From positions 4,798,704 to 4,862,703 of the forward strand of contig OX030968.1 of NCBI GenBank assembly GCA_943735955.1: DNA of 64,000 nt. The letters run 5' to 3'. The DNA comes from Piscicola geometra. Lineage: Eukaryota; Annelida; Clitellata; Hirudinida; Piscicolidae. The notes below the pieces were generated by a model. That model had not been told where the DNA came from and did no database searches. It saw only the letters and a program-made list of their open reading frames with translations. Numbering within the stretch: position 1 is the stretch's first letter; the number at the start of each line of letters is the position of its first letter. Below, piece after piece: positions 32,060-44,509 of the stretch. The position numbers and the translations under genes are program-made.

Positions 32060-35000
32060 ATGTCTTCGTTTACATGCTTTTCTTGCTCAGCTTCAAGTTC
32101 TAGCCGTGCTTTATTTTGCGACTTGTGTTAAAGGTATTTATCGAGTGTATTTTTTCTCACTTTAATTCGAAGTCTAATGGTATAAAGACAATATATACTT
32201 GAAAAAATATTTTCAGTGGCTCAATAAATGAAGGTGAAGAAGCGGTGCGTGTCCAAGAGTCGTAAGTGAATTAATTATTAGTCCCAATGATTTGTAAAAC
32301 TTTTTTATTATACTTTATGTAAAAACTCAAATTGTAGCTTTTGCTCGACCAATTCTTAATAAGTTTGTATTTTTATTATATCAAATAGTTAAAAAGTTAT
32401 TCTATTAATTTAATTCATAAAATGAAAATTGTATAACTATGTGCATTAAGGTTGACTTTTTAAATTTTAGTTGAATAATTAATTACCAGTATACTATATC
32501 AATAAAACTTTGCTCAAAAGAAAGGAAAATGAGTTTTGCAATAAGATTTTGACGGGGTTTGCGATGAAAAAATATTTTTTTAAACGGAGAATAAAAATAT
32601 TTCTTAAATCTCAGTTATGTCGAAAGACATTCCAACTTTGCGAACTGGCCAACGAATGGAAAATATTCAAGGGTGTTTCAACCCTTTTTACGGCGAAATC
32701 CAACAGAGCGATGGGGTTTCGCCACGACTGTTATCTATAGGTATATAATATAACTAGTAAAACTAATATTAAATACATTTTATTTTCGTGTTATCAGTGA
32801 CGTCGACGACAATACATTGGATATTCGTCATGTCGGAACCTCTCAAGTGGAAGAGGAGGAGTTGTAAGTAATTAGTTTCATTTTTTGACTATCTAGATTT
32901 TATATGTATTAAATAATCGGGTAAATTTTTATTATCAGATTTCTCAGAGATGAATCCCTTGCTGAAGTAGAATATGAAGATTTGTAAGAGATCTTTAATT
33001 TATATTATTTCTATCTCATGTTATATAAACAGTTAAGATTTCAGTATATTACTATAAATATAGAATTGATTTTTCAATAATTTAACATTTTGGTTTTATG
33101 TTGCTTACATCACTCCCTTTCAGAGAAGAGCCTATCCCCAACATGGACGAACCTATGCTGAATTGGGATGAAGATGATAGTACGTCGAACTTGCATCAAC
33201 ATGCGAATCTAGAAACTAGATTCGAAGAGGAAGAATCGTTAGTGCTTTTTTCTATTGTTTGCATCAAATATTTTTTCTTGAAAAATACATTTTCAATTTA
33301 TTATTATTAATCTATTTGAAGATATGAAATATGTTCCAGTGTTTTTGTCAATTTTGGGTAGATATAAATGTATAATCCATTTTTTAAGGGATCTCAGTGA
33401 TGGCATTGTGAATGACGATGATATTTTACCGGAACGAGCAATTACGTACACAATCGTGGAAGGAGGATCGAAGAGAGGTCGAAACATATTAGTCTCCAGT
33501 GAAGGCTATTCGTTCATTTACAAACGGACATTAAAATCTGGAACGATTAAATGGAGATGCTGTCTCAAGAGTAAGAAGTTTGTATGTCCAGCTGTAATAA
33601 AACAGGAAGGAAGTGTTTTCAAGAAAGGTGCACTAAGTCACAAAGACCCACCGCGTCCAGGACTACTTGTTTCTATTCTAGAAAAAAGAGAAGTAAATAT
33701 AGAAGAATATTAACTATTATATATTATAATTAAAACATCATTCGACATCTTTGTAAGCACGTCGTTGATTTTAAAGGAATTGAAAATAAAATATTTTCCT
33801 AAACACAGGTAAAAACAGCAGCACGAGAAAACTTACTTGAACCTGCGAGTGTACTCGTTAGTCAGGCAAAACAGATATTTTCAGTTCCGGACCTGCCTCA
33901 AGTAGCTCAAATAAGTGAAGTGAACTTGTGCCGAATAGCAAATAGAAGTCGGGCGGCTATGAGGCCAACAAATCCTGACTCTACAGATTTTGAGGTAAAA
34001 ATGAGTTACGCACGTATAAATTCTTTTATTATTCAACAAATTTATGTGACATTATAAATATATTTCAGGTTGATGAAGTACACCTGTACAATGCAATTCA
34101 GGAAACGTTCTTTATAGGAACCGTTTCTGTTGGCAATCGCCATCACGCTATATTTGCCACCGAAAGTCAGCTGGACCGTTTATCCAAAGCTTACACTTGG
34201 TATATGGACGGGACTTTTAAAGTGGTGAAATCGCCAATCACCCAACTCTTTTCTATTCATGCGTTTGTCAGGTACCAAATGAATGAATTCATCTGTTTTC
34301 TATTCTATTTATAAATTTATATAAACTATTTTAATAATTTTGTCATTATTGTCGTTTCTATTTATTAATTACATTTTTTTGAATAACTTTTATTCATTGA
34401 AGATATGAAGAGAACTTTAAACAGTTGCCTTTCTGTTTTGTCCTCATGACGGGCAAAAGGCGGAAGGATTACAAGAAGGTATATATGACAGTCTTCTACA
34501 ATTAAAGATTATGCTATTTAAATTAATTTATGAAGTAAATTGTTATTATTAAGTTTTACTATCAATTCAGGTTTTGGAGAAAGTGAGACAACTCCTCTCA
34601 ATTGAAATTAAGTTGAGAACCTTTGTCATCGACTTTGAAGGGAGCCTGTGGAGAGCAATACAGCAGGTCTTCCCTGACAAGGAGATCAAGGGTTGTGCTT
34701 TTCACTTGAGGCAGGCACTTTGGCGGAAAGTGCAAGAATGCGAGCTTGTGACCTCGTATATGGAAAGGGACAGGGTATATAATCTTATTCGTAAGGTTTT
34801 TGCTCTGTCTCTTTTGCCGGCCAGTCACATTGGAGCAGCCTTCGAAGAAGTGTGTGAAGGCAACACCAGTGAGAGACTGGAAAGGTTCTTCACATACTTC
34901 CGCGAGACCTGGTTGAATAGCCGCATCTGGACCGTCGACAGTTGGTCTGTGTACCGCCGTTCAGTGCGCACCAACAACGACCTCGAGGGATGGCACGCTC

Positions 35001-35281
35001 GCCTTAACCGCAGAGCTAAAAAATCTAATTTAGAATTTTATATTGTAATAAATTTAATCTATGACGAAGCAAAGGCTGTCACCAGGCAGTGCCAAATGGT
35101 AAAGGAAAGATTGCTGAGGCGGCGGCAAAGTCAGACCGCCAAATCAATCCAAGCAAAACTGGAAGAAGCTTGGACAAAATACGATCAAAATGAATTATCT
35201 TCAGAAAGATTTCTGAAAAAGTGCAGTTATATTTATGGAGTTGCAGTCGATTCATCCCTTGACCGATCCACCCCTCAATAG
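32060..35281 (+). CDS. FLYWCH-MULE transposase, ten exons
   Basis: Exons: 32,060-32,133; 32,217-32,261; 32,798-32,863; 32,939-32,983; 33,124-33,237; 33,398-33,692; 33,809-33,994; 34,069-34,271; 34,403-34,478; 34,571-35,281. All junctions are GT/AG and phases agree; the total is 605 codons including stop. Exon 1 starts a Cys-rich finger (CFSC, CDLC) but has an in-frame TAA at codon 24; a weaker upstream donor at 32,125 would skip it. Exons 2-5 are acidic. Exon 6 is a FLYWCH finger (GYSFIYKR, KWRCC, FVCPAVI, H196). The catalytic triad is D322 (YMDGTFKV), D389 (VIDFEGSLW) and E507 (NNDLEGWH), with C410-x2-H413. It would cut and join the element ends in the nucleus. The last 14 codons are encoded by a terminal-repeat-like sequence. 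Confidence 0.85.
35237..35278 (+). repeat. Internal terminal-repeat-like motif overlapping the transposase stop
   Basis: GTTGCAGTCGATTCATCCC followed by TTGACCGATCCACCCC closely matches the outer tip of the left terminal repeat and its first two 16-bp units, in the same orientation. It encodes the transposase C-terminus VAVDSSLDRSTPQ and is followed by TAG. Confidence 0.8.
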
Positions 35282-35289
35282 TATATTTT

Positions 35290-35480
35290 TAATAATTATA
35301 GTAATAGTATATTTATATTTTATATAGCATATTTATATTTTATATAGCATATTTATATTTTATATAGCATATTTATATTTTATATAGCATATTTATATTT
35401 TATATAGCATATTTATATTTTTTATAGTATGCTTATTTTTATACCAGTATATTTATATTTTGTATAGTATATTTTATATT
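35290..35480 (+). repeat. 22-bp minisatellite (TTTATATTTTATATAGCATA)
   Basis: Five to six near-perfect units followed by degenerate ones, immediately downstream of the transposase stop. Confidence 0.85.
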
Positions 35481-36180
35481 GAATAACTGGTTATTGAATA
35501 ATGACAATTTAATATCATGAATTGATTTTTAAGAGAAAAAATATTTTTGGGTTTTTTGTCAAATAAATAATTATTTTGGAGTTATTTTCAATTTATGATT
35601 CAGGGAAAGAATAGAAGCCAGGTTAACCTATTAACGAAATCTTCATTAATGGCAGATGTATATATTCGTTGTTTAGTTTCAGTATGCTAGTGTACTTTTA
35701 ACCGAAATTTTATTTTTCCCACAAAATAAACAAGGTTTTCGACAAGGTTGGAACCAAACTAATACATAGTTCAGATTAACTTCTCTCACAATTATCATCA
35801 GATGTCAGATACGGGTAAGAATTGCCTAAAAACGGGGAAATGTGCAAAAAATTCAGTAGAAGTGAGATATGTGCAGGATGGACAATTCAAGTCAACTGAT
35901 TGCAAAGAAAAAAGATAGGAAAAAGAAAAAAGCACCGTTTTTATATGTCCTTTAAAAATAGTCTGTTTATTCCTCACTTCCTAATCAATTCCTAATCAAC
36001 TGCATGATCTGTCCCATGTTTAAAATTACTAATGTATGCTTCGCTTTTACTTGCTAAAAAGTTCAATTAACTCTAAAAAGAATCATTCCTTAAGGTTCAT
36101 TTTGTCCAAAGGCTGTCATAAAATACAACACTAAAATGAATTGGTTGAAAAGAGTGCCTTGTATTTAGTAATTTATTTTG
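35481..36180. other. MULE 3' interior, no gene seen
   Basis: Moderately AT-rich sequence between the transposase-side minisatellite and the right repeat arrays. No coding or RNA feature recognised. Confidence 0.4.
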
Positions 36181-36229
36181 TGTTAAATAATTTATTTTTT
36201 ATTTAATATTTTGTTTTAATAAAATATTT

Positions 36230-36580
36230 TGAATTTAATAAATTATTTTATATTTAAAATTTTATTTTAAATTCAAAGTTTTATTTTATATTTAAAATTT
36301 TATTTTATATTTAAAATTTTATTTTATATTTAAAATTTTATTTTATATTTAAAATTTTATTTTATATTTAAAATTTTATTTTATATTTAAAATTTTGTTT
36401 TATATTTAAAATTTTATTTTATATTTAAAATTTTATTTTATATTTAAAATTTTATATTATATTTAAAATTTTATTTTATATTTAAAATTTTATTTTATAT
36501 TTAAAATTTTATTTTATATTTAAAATTTTATTTTATATTTAAAATTTTATTTTATATGTAAAATTTTATTTTATATTTTT
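36230..36580. repeat. 18-bp AT minisatellite (TTTATATTTAAAATTTTA)
   Basis: About eighteen tandem units with rare substitutions, abutting the right terminal repeat of the MULE. It has no counterpart in the left arm, where the adjacent array is a different 18-mer. Confidence 0.85.
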
Positions 36581-36589
36581 CAAACATTT

Positions 36590-37482
36590 TACAATTTTTT
36601 AAATTTTTTAAAAATATTTAATATATTTTTTAATTTATTTTTTCAATATTTTATAATTTTTAATTTCTTTTTTTGATATTTTATAATTTTTAATATATTT
36701 TTTATTTATTTTATAATTTTTAATATATTTTTTTATTATTTTATAATTTTTAATATATTTTTTTAAAATTTTATAATTTTTAATATATTTTGTAAATATT
36801 TTATAATTTTTAATATATTTTTTTAATATTTTATACTTTTTAATATATTTTTTTAATATTTTATAATTTTTAATATATTTTTTAACATTTTATAATTTTT
36901 TATATATAATTTTAATATTTTATAATTTTTAATATATTTTTTAAATATTTTATAATTTTTAATATATTTTCATAATATTTTATAATTTTAAATATATTTT
37001 TTTTATATTTTATCATTTTATTATATTTTTTTTTTATTTCATAATTTTTAATATATATTTTTAATATTTTATAATTTTTAATATATTTTTTCAATATTTT
37101 ATAATTTTTAATATATTTTTTTAATATTTTATAACTTTTAATATATTTTTTTAATATTTTATAATTTTTAATATATTTTTTAATATTTTATAATTTTAAA
37201 TATATTTTTTTAATATTTTATAATTTTAAATATATTTTTTTGATATTTTATAATTTTAAATATATTTTTTAATTTATTATTTTATTTTAGCAAAATACCT
37301 ATAAAAAATAAAGTCCGTTTTTAACTATTTTAAGGGGTGAATCGGTTGAGGGGTGAATCGGTTATGGGGTGAATCGGTTAAGGGGTGAATCGGTTATGGG
37401 ATGAATCGGTTAAGGGGTGAATCGGTTATGGGGTGAATCGGTTATGGGGTGAATCGGTTAAGGGGTGAATCGACTGCATCCC
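36590..37482. repeat. Right terminal inverted repeat of the 11-kb MULE
   Basis: Reverse complement of the left arm: the AT array, GTCCGTTTTTAACTATTTT, then nine 16-bp units (37,330-37,475) ending ATCGACTGCATCCC. One unit has an A substitution (GGGATGAATC) not seen on the left. Confidence 0.85.
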
Positions 37483-38400
37483 TTTGACAGTACCTGTACG
37501 CACATAATCTTCTGTGTTACACAGGTCAGCTGAAGTGAGGACAAAGAGCGTTGGTTAGAAAGAATAGGAAATTGAGGGATGAACTGAAAGTTGAAATAGA
37601 AAAGAATGGAGAAGTAAAATGAATATTTGAACTAACGTGAAAGAAAAACAGCAAATATTAAAAAACAAGAATAAAAGTCAAGAAAATATCAAAAACAACA
37701 ATCCCTACAGAAACAACAACTGCCACAACTGCTTTCTCTGGCAGACACACCTTGAGCCTCCAAAGCCTTGTAGGGTTTCACACGCGTTTTTATCTTTAAG
37801 ATGACAGCCACTTAGAAATATATTCTGTTATGGTGGTTGCGATTCGGTGGTGTAGAGGACCCTTAGTGGTATGAAATAAGTTTGGGAAAAAAAATTCTTG
37901 GTTGAGTATGTGATTATAATTTTTATAAAGATGAAGATGATGATCTTGAAGAAAATTTAGATGATGATGATGATAGGGGCGACGGTGATGGTGATGTCGT
38001 TGATTAGAAACATAACTTGTTACTTAATCGACTTTTTAATATATTAACCAAAATAAAAACAAGGACTCATATCAAAAATCAATTATCAATGGAGATGAAT
38101 GAAATTTAAATTTTGGATTTTGAGATTTATTGAATAAAATGTGTGGAAAACACTTTCTCCAAAATCTCACAATCATTTTTGAGAAACAAACTACACTCAC
38201 AAACAGCTATGAAGAACAAATCACAAAAACTAATTAAACCACAAACTCAAGCCCCTTACCACCAGCTTGAGAACGCGAGATAGAGCTCTTGGATCGTGGG
38301 CGCTTCATTGCAGCTTGAACGTATGTAGCACTTCAAGACGTCTACCACACAGAACATCGTTGGCAACACCAAGCCTGTGCCTAAATGGGCTTTCGATGTA
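37483..38400 (-). pseudogene. Ly6/uPAR pseudogene (copy C), interrupted by the MULE
   Basis: The proximal part of exon 3 (37,483 to about 37,532, DLCNTEDYVRTG), exon 2 (about 37,735-37,820; KNVCEP kept) and exon 1 (about 38,270-38,395; GTGLVLPTMFCVVDVLKCYI) correspond to copy A. Exon 1 lacks ATG, and the third and fourth LU cysteines are missing (QELYLAFSSWW). The remaining part of exon 3 lies 11 kb to the left at 26,405-26,480. Shared defects with copy A show that the pseudogene existed before the transposon insertion. Confidence 0.8.
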
Positions 38401-38738
38401 TAGCCTAAAAATATATAATACATTTTGTGAAACAAACATACTTACATCCAGGGGCCAAGCAATTATTTTATTCACTCAAAAATATTCTATTTTTCATTAG
38501 TGTTAGTAAAATGAGCAAAAATTGTTTAATATATAAAAAGAAAATTATTTATTTGGACCTTGAAAATAATGTGAAACAACGTTTTTTATTCGAAATTATT
38601 TCTAAACTCGGTTCGGAGTACTTGTGAGTGTTTATTGAGATGGATGTGAGCGCACTAGAGTCTTAAAATCTCATAAATGTTCAAAGTTAACAAATAAATA
38701 TAGATTTGAGGCACTCTCCACCATTCATGCACCCCTCA

Positions 38739-39163
38739 TCAACCCATGAGAAATGCAGCCATGACTGCAAAGACCACAAGAGCGACAGAAGCGGTGGTTG
38801 AGACACTGCTTGACTGAATAGGCGTTGAAATCTTGCTTCCAGTGGTTGTGACAGGGGGTTTGACAGTGCCTGTACGCACATAATCTTCTGTGTTACACAG
38901 GTCAGCTGAGGTGAGGACAAAGGGCGTTGGTTAGAAAGAATAGTAAGTTGAGTGATGAACTGAAAGTTGAAATAGAAAAGAATGGAGAAGTGATATGAAT
39001 ATTTGAACTAATTTGAAAGAAACATCAGAAAATACTAAAACCACAATAATAAAAGTCAAGAAAATCTCAAAAACAACAATCCCTACAGAAACAACTGCTT
39101 ACTCTGGCAGACACACCTTGTGCCTTTAAAGCCCGCTATAATGAAAGGTTCACACTCGTTTTT
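38739..39163 (-). CDS. Ly6/uPAR gene copy D, exons 2 (partial) and 3
   Basis: Exon 3 (38,739-38,905, 167 nt) is intact: DLCNTEDYVRTGTVKPPVTT, then a Ser/Thr-rich linker and the GPI tail VALVVFAVMAAFLMG. It is two codons shorter than copy B, frame kept. Exon 2 (39,103 to 39,163) has NECEPFIIAGFKGTRCVCQ with the donor GTAAGC conserved, but homology ends abruptly at 39,163 and no first exon was found. It is thus a 5'-truncated copy, unless joined to an unrecognised exon. Confidence 0.7.
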
Positions 39164-39670
39164 GGAAATTTGTCTCATTCAATAAGAATACTTGAAAAAC
39201 TGATTTCTATAAGAATTGTTAAAATATTGAAAGATAACATTTTTCTTTTTTTTCTCAACTTCCGAAGATGAATAATTTCAATTTTTGTTAGTTATTAGAC
39301 GATGCAATACAGTTTTATTGTGTGCAAATTGTAAAATTAAAAATTGAGTGATTGGCCTGTTATGTTTCCTAACATGGAATACGAATAATTTTCTGAAAGG
39401 AAATTTAGAATGAGACTGTAGATGTTGATAGTTCTATATAGAGTATATAATTTACATAGACTATATAGAGTATATTTTTAATTTAACAATAATTCTGTTA
39501 TTTGCAAGCAAATAAATTCAGAAATCGAAGCAAATAAATTCAGAAATCGAAGCAAATAAATGCTTGTATGACCTCCTAGAAAAAAAAATAATACATGAAC
39601 TTCTTAATTAAATTCTCAAATTAAAAGAATTGTTATTAATAACAAATTTTTTCATTGATTTACAAAATGA
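39164..39670. other. Unassigned sequence at the end of the Ly6 block
   Basis: AT-rich; includes a short AAATAAATTCAGAAATCGAAGC tandem (about 39,508-39,560), related in style to the 24-bp minisatellite, and a TAGACTATATAGAGTATA palindrome-like motif. Confidence 0.35.
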
Positions 39671-39671
39671 A

Positions 39672-40940
39672 TTAATTAAAGTGATTGGAAATTATAAGTG
39701 GTTTAATTATTTTCTTAAAATTAAGGGTTTGCTGTATATTCTTCAAATTCAATGGCAATCTGTTCCAGAGTTGGAGCCCTGGATTGATTGGAATATTTAG
39801 ATAGAAGTTAGTTCTTGGTGTTTGTAAGTAATAATCAGACTTAATTCTCAATGTTCGTGTGCAGTTGGATGTGAAAGAATGTATTAAGTGTGTAAAATAG
39901 GAGGATGTGTTTTTTATTATAAGTTTATGAAAAAGAATATAGGTTTTAAGGATGTATAACTGATTAATTGTTAAAAATTGATCTGGAAGATACAGATGAG
40001 ATATGTGGTCATAAGAGTGTAATTTAAACAATAATCTAAGAAAATTATTTTGTATAACATTTAAAGGATGTAAATGAGTTTTGCAAGCAAGCCCCCATAT
40101 AGGAAGACAATAAGTCAAGTAAGGTAGAATTAAGGTAGAATAGAGTAACTTAATTATATGAAATGGTAAATTGTGTTTAGGTTTATGTAAAATACCAATA
40201 TTTTTGAAAGTTTTTTTGATATATACGTTATACGTTCATTCCAAGAAAGATTACTGGTTATATAAATACCTAAGAATTTTGTATAATCGACTCTCTCTAT
40301 AATATAGGAATCAATTGTAGTCTATAATTAATAATGTTTGTTTTTATTTTAGGGCCAAAAAGAATGCTGCATGTTTTTGCATAGTTGATATTGAGTTGGT
40401 TGTCAATTGTTCATTGATGTAACAAATTAAGAAAAGTATTTGTTTTTAGAATAAGATTATTAACATTTGTGTCTTGGAACAATACTGTATTGTCGTCAGC
40501 ATAAAGGAAAAATTTGGCAATTTCAGAAAGATTCATTAAATCATTAACATAAATGTTAAATAACAAAGGTCCTAAAATAGATCCCTGCGGTACACCAGTG
40601 TTAATCTTTAGTGTGTTAGATGTTACACCATCAATGTATACATATAGGGAACGATTTCTTAAATATTCACAGAACCATTTGTAACATGTTCTACGTATTC
40701 CATAATGTAACAATTTATCAAGCAAGATAGAATGGTTAATAGTATCAAATGCCTTTGAAAAATCAATGAAAATACCTAATTTGTGTAATCGAAAATCAAT
40801 ACCAGTAGCAACATGATTCACAACATCCAAAATGGCTAGTTCCGTAGAATTGCCTTTTGTGAAAGCGTATTGGCTAGGTGATAGAATATTTTCGTTTTCT
40901 ATGAAATTCAGCCGACTTGTCAAAAATATTTGGGGACCCA
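39672..40940 (-). pseudogene. CR1/jockey-like LINE, 5'-truncated
   Basis: The first open part (40,411-40,923) has QYAFTKGNSTELAILDVVNH, motif A GIFIDFSKAFDTINHSILLD, motif B INTGVPQGSILGPLLFNIYV and motif C FFLYADDNTVLF. It stops, then INYAKTCSILFGPKIKTNI follows in another frame, and the C-terminal domain (39,672-40,118) has YCLPIWGLACKTHLHPLNVI and LQLWNRLPLNLKNIQ. Catalytic residues are intact but stops between 40,118 and 40,411 inactivate it. The endonuclease is absent (truncated at about 40,940), typical of LINE insertions. Confidence 0.85.
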
Positions 40941-41244
40941 GGCCACCAATGATATAAAAGTATCATTTTTTGATATTTCATAAAACTAATATCACATTTT
41001 CCACTTAATAGCCAGTAAAATTATAAATAAATCAAAAAATTATTTGAATCATTTTTGGTGAAGAAAGTTCAATAAGTAATGAATTTATTCATCTTAATGT
41101 TATTTTAAACAAACTTGGAAAAATTGATTTTGCTTTGTCGAAGTTTCATTCCTAATTAACTGAAAATAAGTTAAATGTTTTGTGAAAATGATTTTTAAAT
41201 TTGGATTCCCCACACATTCCCGGTCCAAAACTTGCTAGTCTTAA

Positions 41245-41331
41245 CCATATACCTATAGTAATACTATATATATATGGTCTTAACCATAGATATCCTACAA
41301 ACAACAAGATATACTATATCTGTGGTTTTAA
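41245..41331. mobile_element. 87-bp insertion flanked by TTAA
   Basis: Copy 1 has AGTCTTAACATTCC where copy 2 has the same left and right sequence separated by 87 bp, with TTAA at both edges. The insert is TA-rich with short inverted pieces (CCATAGATAT / ATATCTGTGG). Consistent with a tiny TTAA-targeting MITE, but terminal repeats are weak. Confidence 0.4.
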
Positions 41332-42327
41332 CATTCCTTAGCATTTATTAGTTGAGCGTAAAAATTTGATTAAATAAACACGATTTAAAATTTCGAAAAT
41401 TTTCTTTAACAAATGATTTGAGATTGTTTTTATTGGTTTTAAGTAATTAAATTAAGTTTCTATGGCTTTTTATAAGGTTTAAACCATCAGCAGATTTAGT
41501 TTTTAAGTTGAATGATCTTGGGTCTAAGTAGAGGTCTGCGCAGAACAACTTTTATAAACCTTCACCTTGAATATTTGTACAATTTATTCTTTTCTGAAGT
41601 TATTTTTTCATTTATAATGATCAATTCATCAAAGGGTTTTTTCAACATTCTCATTCCGAAAGTAAAAAATCATTCATATATTTGGATATTTTACCAATTT
41701 TTATGTCATTTTTATTTTATAAAAACAACCATAGCTTTTTAATATATTTCATTATATTTTTTTATGTTAGTATTTATTACAATGTCTAACATTTTAACCC
41801 GTTTTTTTCGTTTTCAATTTGAATATTGGGTCCAATTCCAGTTCTATTTCTAATCACGCCGTTTCCAGATTTAACTTTTCATTCCCATTCACGTCTTTAT
41901 TTTTTATTACCGTTCTCTTGAAGGTTCTGCGGGTACCTGTTCCGACCTCCACGCTTATCAAACACACACAACAAAAAGTTATTTGAATCAAGGATAGAAA
42001 GATAGCAGGGATACTTCACTTTAAAATTGTTTTAAAATTATATTAAAATATTTATTTAAAATAGAAAAACCACTTATTGAAATATTTCAACTGCAAAAAA
42101 TCCAATTTCTAAAAAAATATTGGAGGGGGGTGCCAAGGGACTGAATAAAAAGCTTTGGAGCTTGAGCCCTTCCAAGCTTCATGGAGTCGGCGCCTATTGT
42201 CATTTATAGAACTCAACCAACACTTTCAACCTATTTAGGAAGATTCATCTCCCTAAAACTGGCCATCCACAACAAACCCTCTTTTTATAATCTAACAAGC
42301 TAAACTGTCTACAACTCCCCTCCACAG

Positions 42328-42496
42328 ATGAACTCATCAAGAACCCTTATGAGTACATGCTTGGTGTTTCTAGCGATGTTCTGTGCGGCAGACGTCTTGA
42401 TGTGTAACTCTGGGGACTGTGAGAGTACAAAAAACATCACTCCAATATGTGCTGCACATTACAGGTCATGCATTATTTTTGTTGGTGAAATAAGTA
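42328..42496 (+). CDS. Ly6/uPAR exon 1, isolated (copy F, partial)
   Basis: Counterpart of copy E: MNSSRTLMSTCLVFLAMFCA leader, then LMCNSGDC and PICAAHYRSC, 169 nt with donor GTGAGT and phase 1. It remains open although it differs from copy E at several codons, including amino-acid changes. No downstream exon recognised. Confidence 0.65.
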
Positions 42497-44340
42497 GTGA
42501 GTAGGTAACCTCAGTAGGCTTCGTTTGTTGTTTGTGTTTTTTAGTTTCTAATTGGCCGTTTTTCAACAACTTTTTCAACCTTTTTAGAAGATTTAATTTT
42601 CTAATATTTTGTTCACAAAACGGAAAAATCTGTCGAATGTTTATTCCACTCCATCGGATTAAAATACGACTTTTTTTGAACGAATGAACGTATATATTTA
42701 ATAATCATCATCATCATTATTATTATCATTATCATCATCATCATCATCATCAGCATCATCCTCATCTTCTGTTTAACTTCAACGTTTTATGTTTCTGGGT
42801 CATTAATCGATGAATAATCGTACAAAAGTAATAAATCTTTTTTAATAAAATTTGTTGTGTGAAAAATGTTACCCATTTCTCATAATTTAAAATTTATATG
42901 TTTTGTAAATTTTCATTGCTTTTTCATTTTTGTTTAAAATATGGGTTTTATCTTTGAAAAATGAAATTAATAAAAGAATTTTGTTGCTTTTTAAATTTAA
43001 ATTTAAATATATTTCAAAAATGAAAAACATTAGAAGTTTTATGACGTCTTATTGCTTTTTAAGTAATTTCAACCACCCATGCCATATTCCACTACTATTT
43101 TTTATCAGCCTCCATTTGCAATACTTTCGAGAAAAAAATTCATATACAAAAATGTGAAAAATCAATTTTAAAAAAGAACATAATATTACGATTGATTATA
43201 TTATGTACTAATAAAGCTTCAAATATTTTTTAATTGAGTTATTTTAAAAATGTAAGCGGTATTCTATAAAACACTACTTTCCTCTCGTTGTATATAAGTT
43301 ATATATTATAACTTATGCACGGTATATATGTTATACTCGTTATATATAAGTTATACTCGTTATATAAAGATTATAGTCGTTTGGACGTCATAAAGTCTCC
43401 GCTCGCCTATATATACGAGTTTCTCGCGGGCTTTTCTTTCTTCTCACGTTTCGTTCTTTTGGTGACTCAACAGTTGATTTAAATTTTAATACAATGACAA
43501 AGATGTTTTCGAATAAACTTTCTTGGATTGGCAGCTTTACTTCATTCACCAGAATGAAAAAACGACAAGTTATTGAACTCTTCCAGAACCTTCTACCACA
43601 GAATCAACTTCCAAACCACAGCAACTAGCTGCGCACACTTCAGCAACCAAGACGACACCAAACCCCCATAACACTCAATCGATGTAGCCACATCCAGGAA
43701 CTAACCAACAACACTTCACAACTTCGAAAACACGAGCACCACGTGGCTTCCTTCAGCCGTGACCAACCCTTTACTCAAATACGCCCTCGATCAACAACCA
43801 GCTTCGCAAATGTTTCAGACGCTACCACTCTACACGTGTTCTTTCCAAAGCAAGCTTCTACAGAAATTCAAAATCTCAACATGAATGACCCTCCACGCTT
43901 CGGCAGCCCCAGCAACAGACAGACGATGTAACCTCTCCCGGGATAGACCAGCAACAACATGGCACACTTCACATCTTCGACCGCTCTAGCACCGCACAGA
44001 TCTCTCCAACTGGATACAACACGGTACCCCTCACGTTGAAGTCGTCTCACTGGGAAGTCGTTGCATTACGAATTTTTATATTTGATTAACACTTTTCTAA
44101 AAATGTTTGTTAATATTATGGATTTATTTGCGCAACGGCTACGTGTGTGTTATTTAGGTGAAATTCAAGAAGAATGGTGGGGTTCGTTTGCGTTGGAGCT
44201 GCGGATGTTGTCTGTTCGTTGTAGTCATTGTTGTGGGATGCTGGTGGTTGTTGGGTGTTTCGTGGTGTTTTTGTCTGTTGGCCTGGGTTAGGGGAGGATT
44301 AGGGAGGGCTGTGAGTATTTCGTTAGTGGAGGTCGTATGG

Positions 44341-44400
44341 CAGGGGCGGATCCACATATGGTCCAAGCAAGGGGCACACATTTTTTAGTGGAAAAATTTC
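44341..44400 (+). other. Possible hAT transposon end
   Basis: CAGGGGCGGATCCACATATG looks like the CAGGGGCGGAT terminal inverted repeat typical of many animal hAT elements. No matching opposite end was found in the window, so this may be a solitary or truncated end. Confidence 0.35.
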
Positions 44401-44509
44401 AGCGCGCATTCAATATTAATATTTTGTTTTTACTTTATTTTACATAAATTAAAACGTCTGTGTGGTAAGTGATCTTTGGTGATGGGTATTGTCGTATTTC
44501 ATAGTTTAT

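Larger units (their letters stand above)
41060..44275. repeat. 3.1-kb duplicated block, copy 2
   Basis: Matches 7,250-10,360. Differences include an 87-bp insertion (41,245-41,331), a shorter CAT array, and divergence after about 44,275. Confidence 0.75.

Noticed and set aside
33293..33487. Minus-strand frame across the FLYWCH exon
   Set aside because: Shadow of the transposase exon, which has matching phases and a recognised domain.
36912..37094. Lys/Ile/Asn-rich frame
   Set aside because: Lies in the AT-rich terminal repeat; no coding signal.
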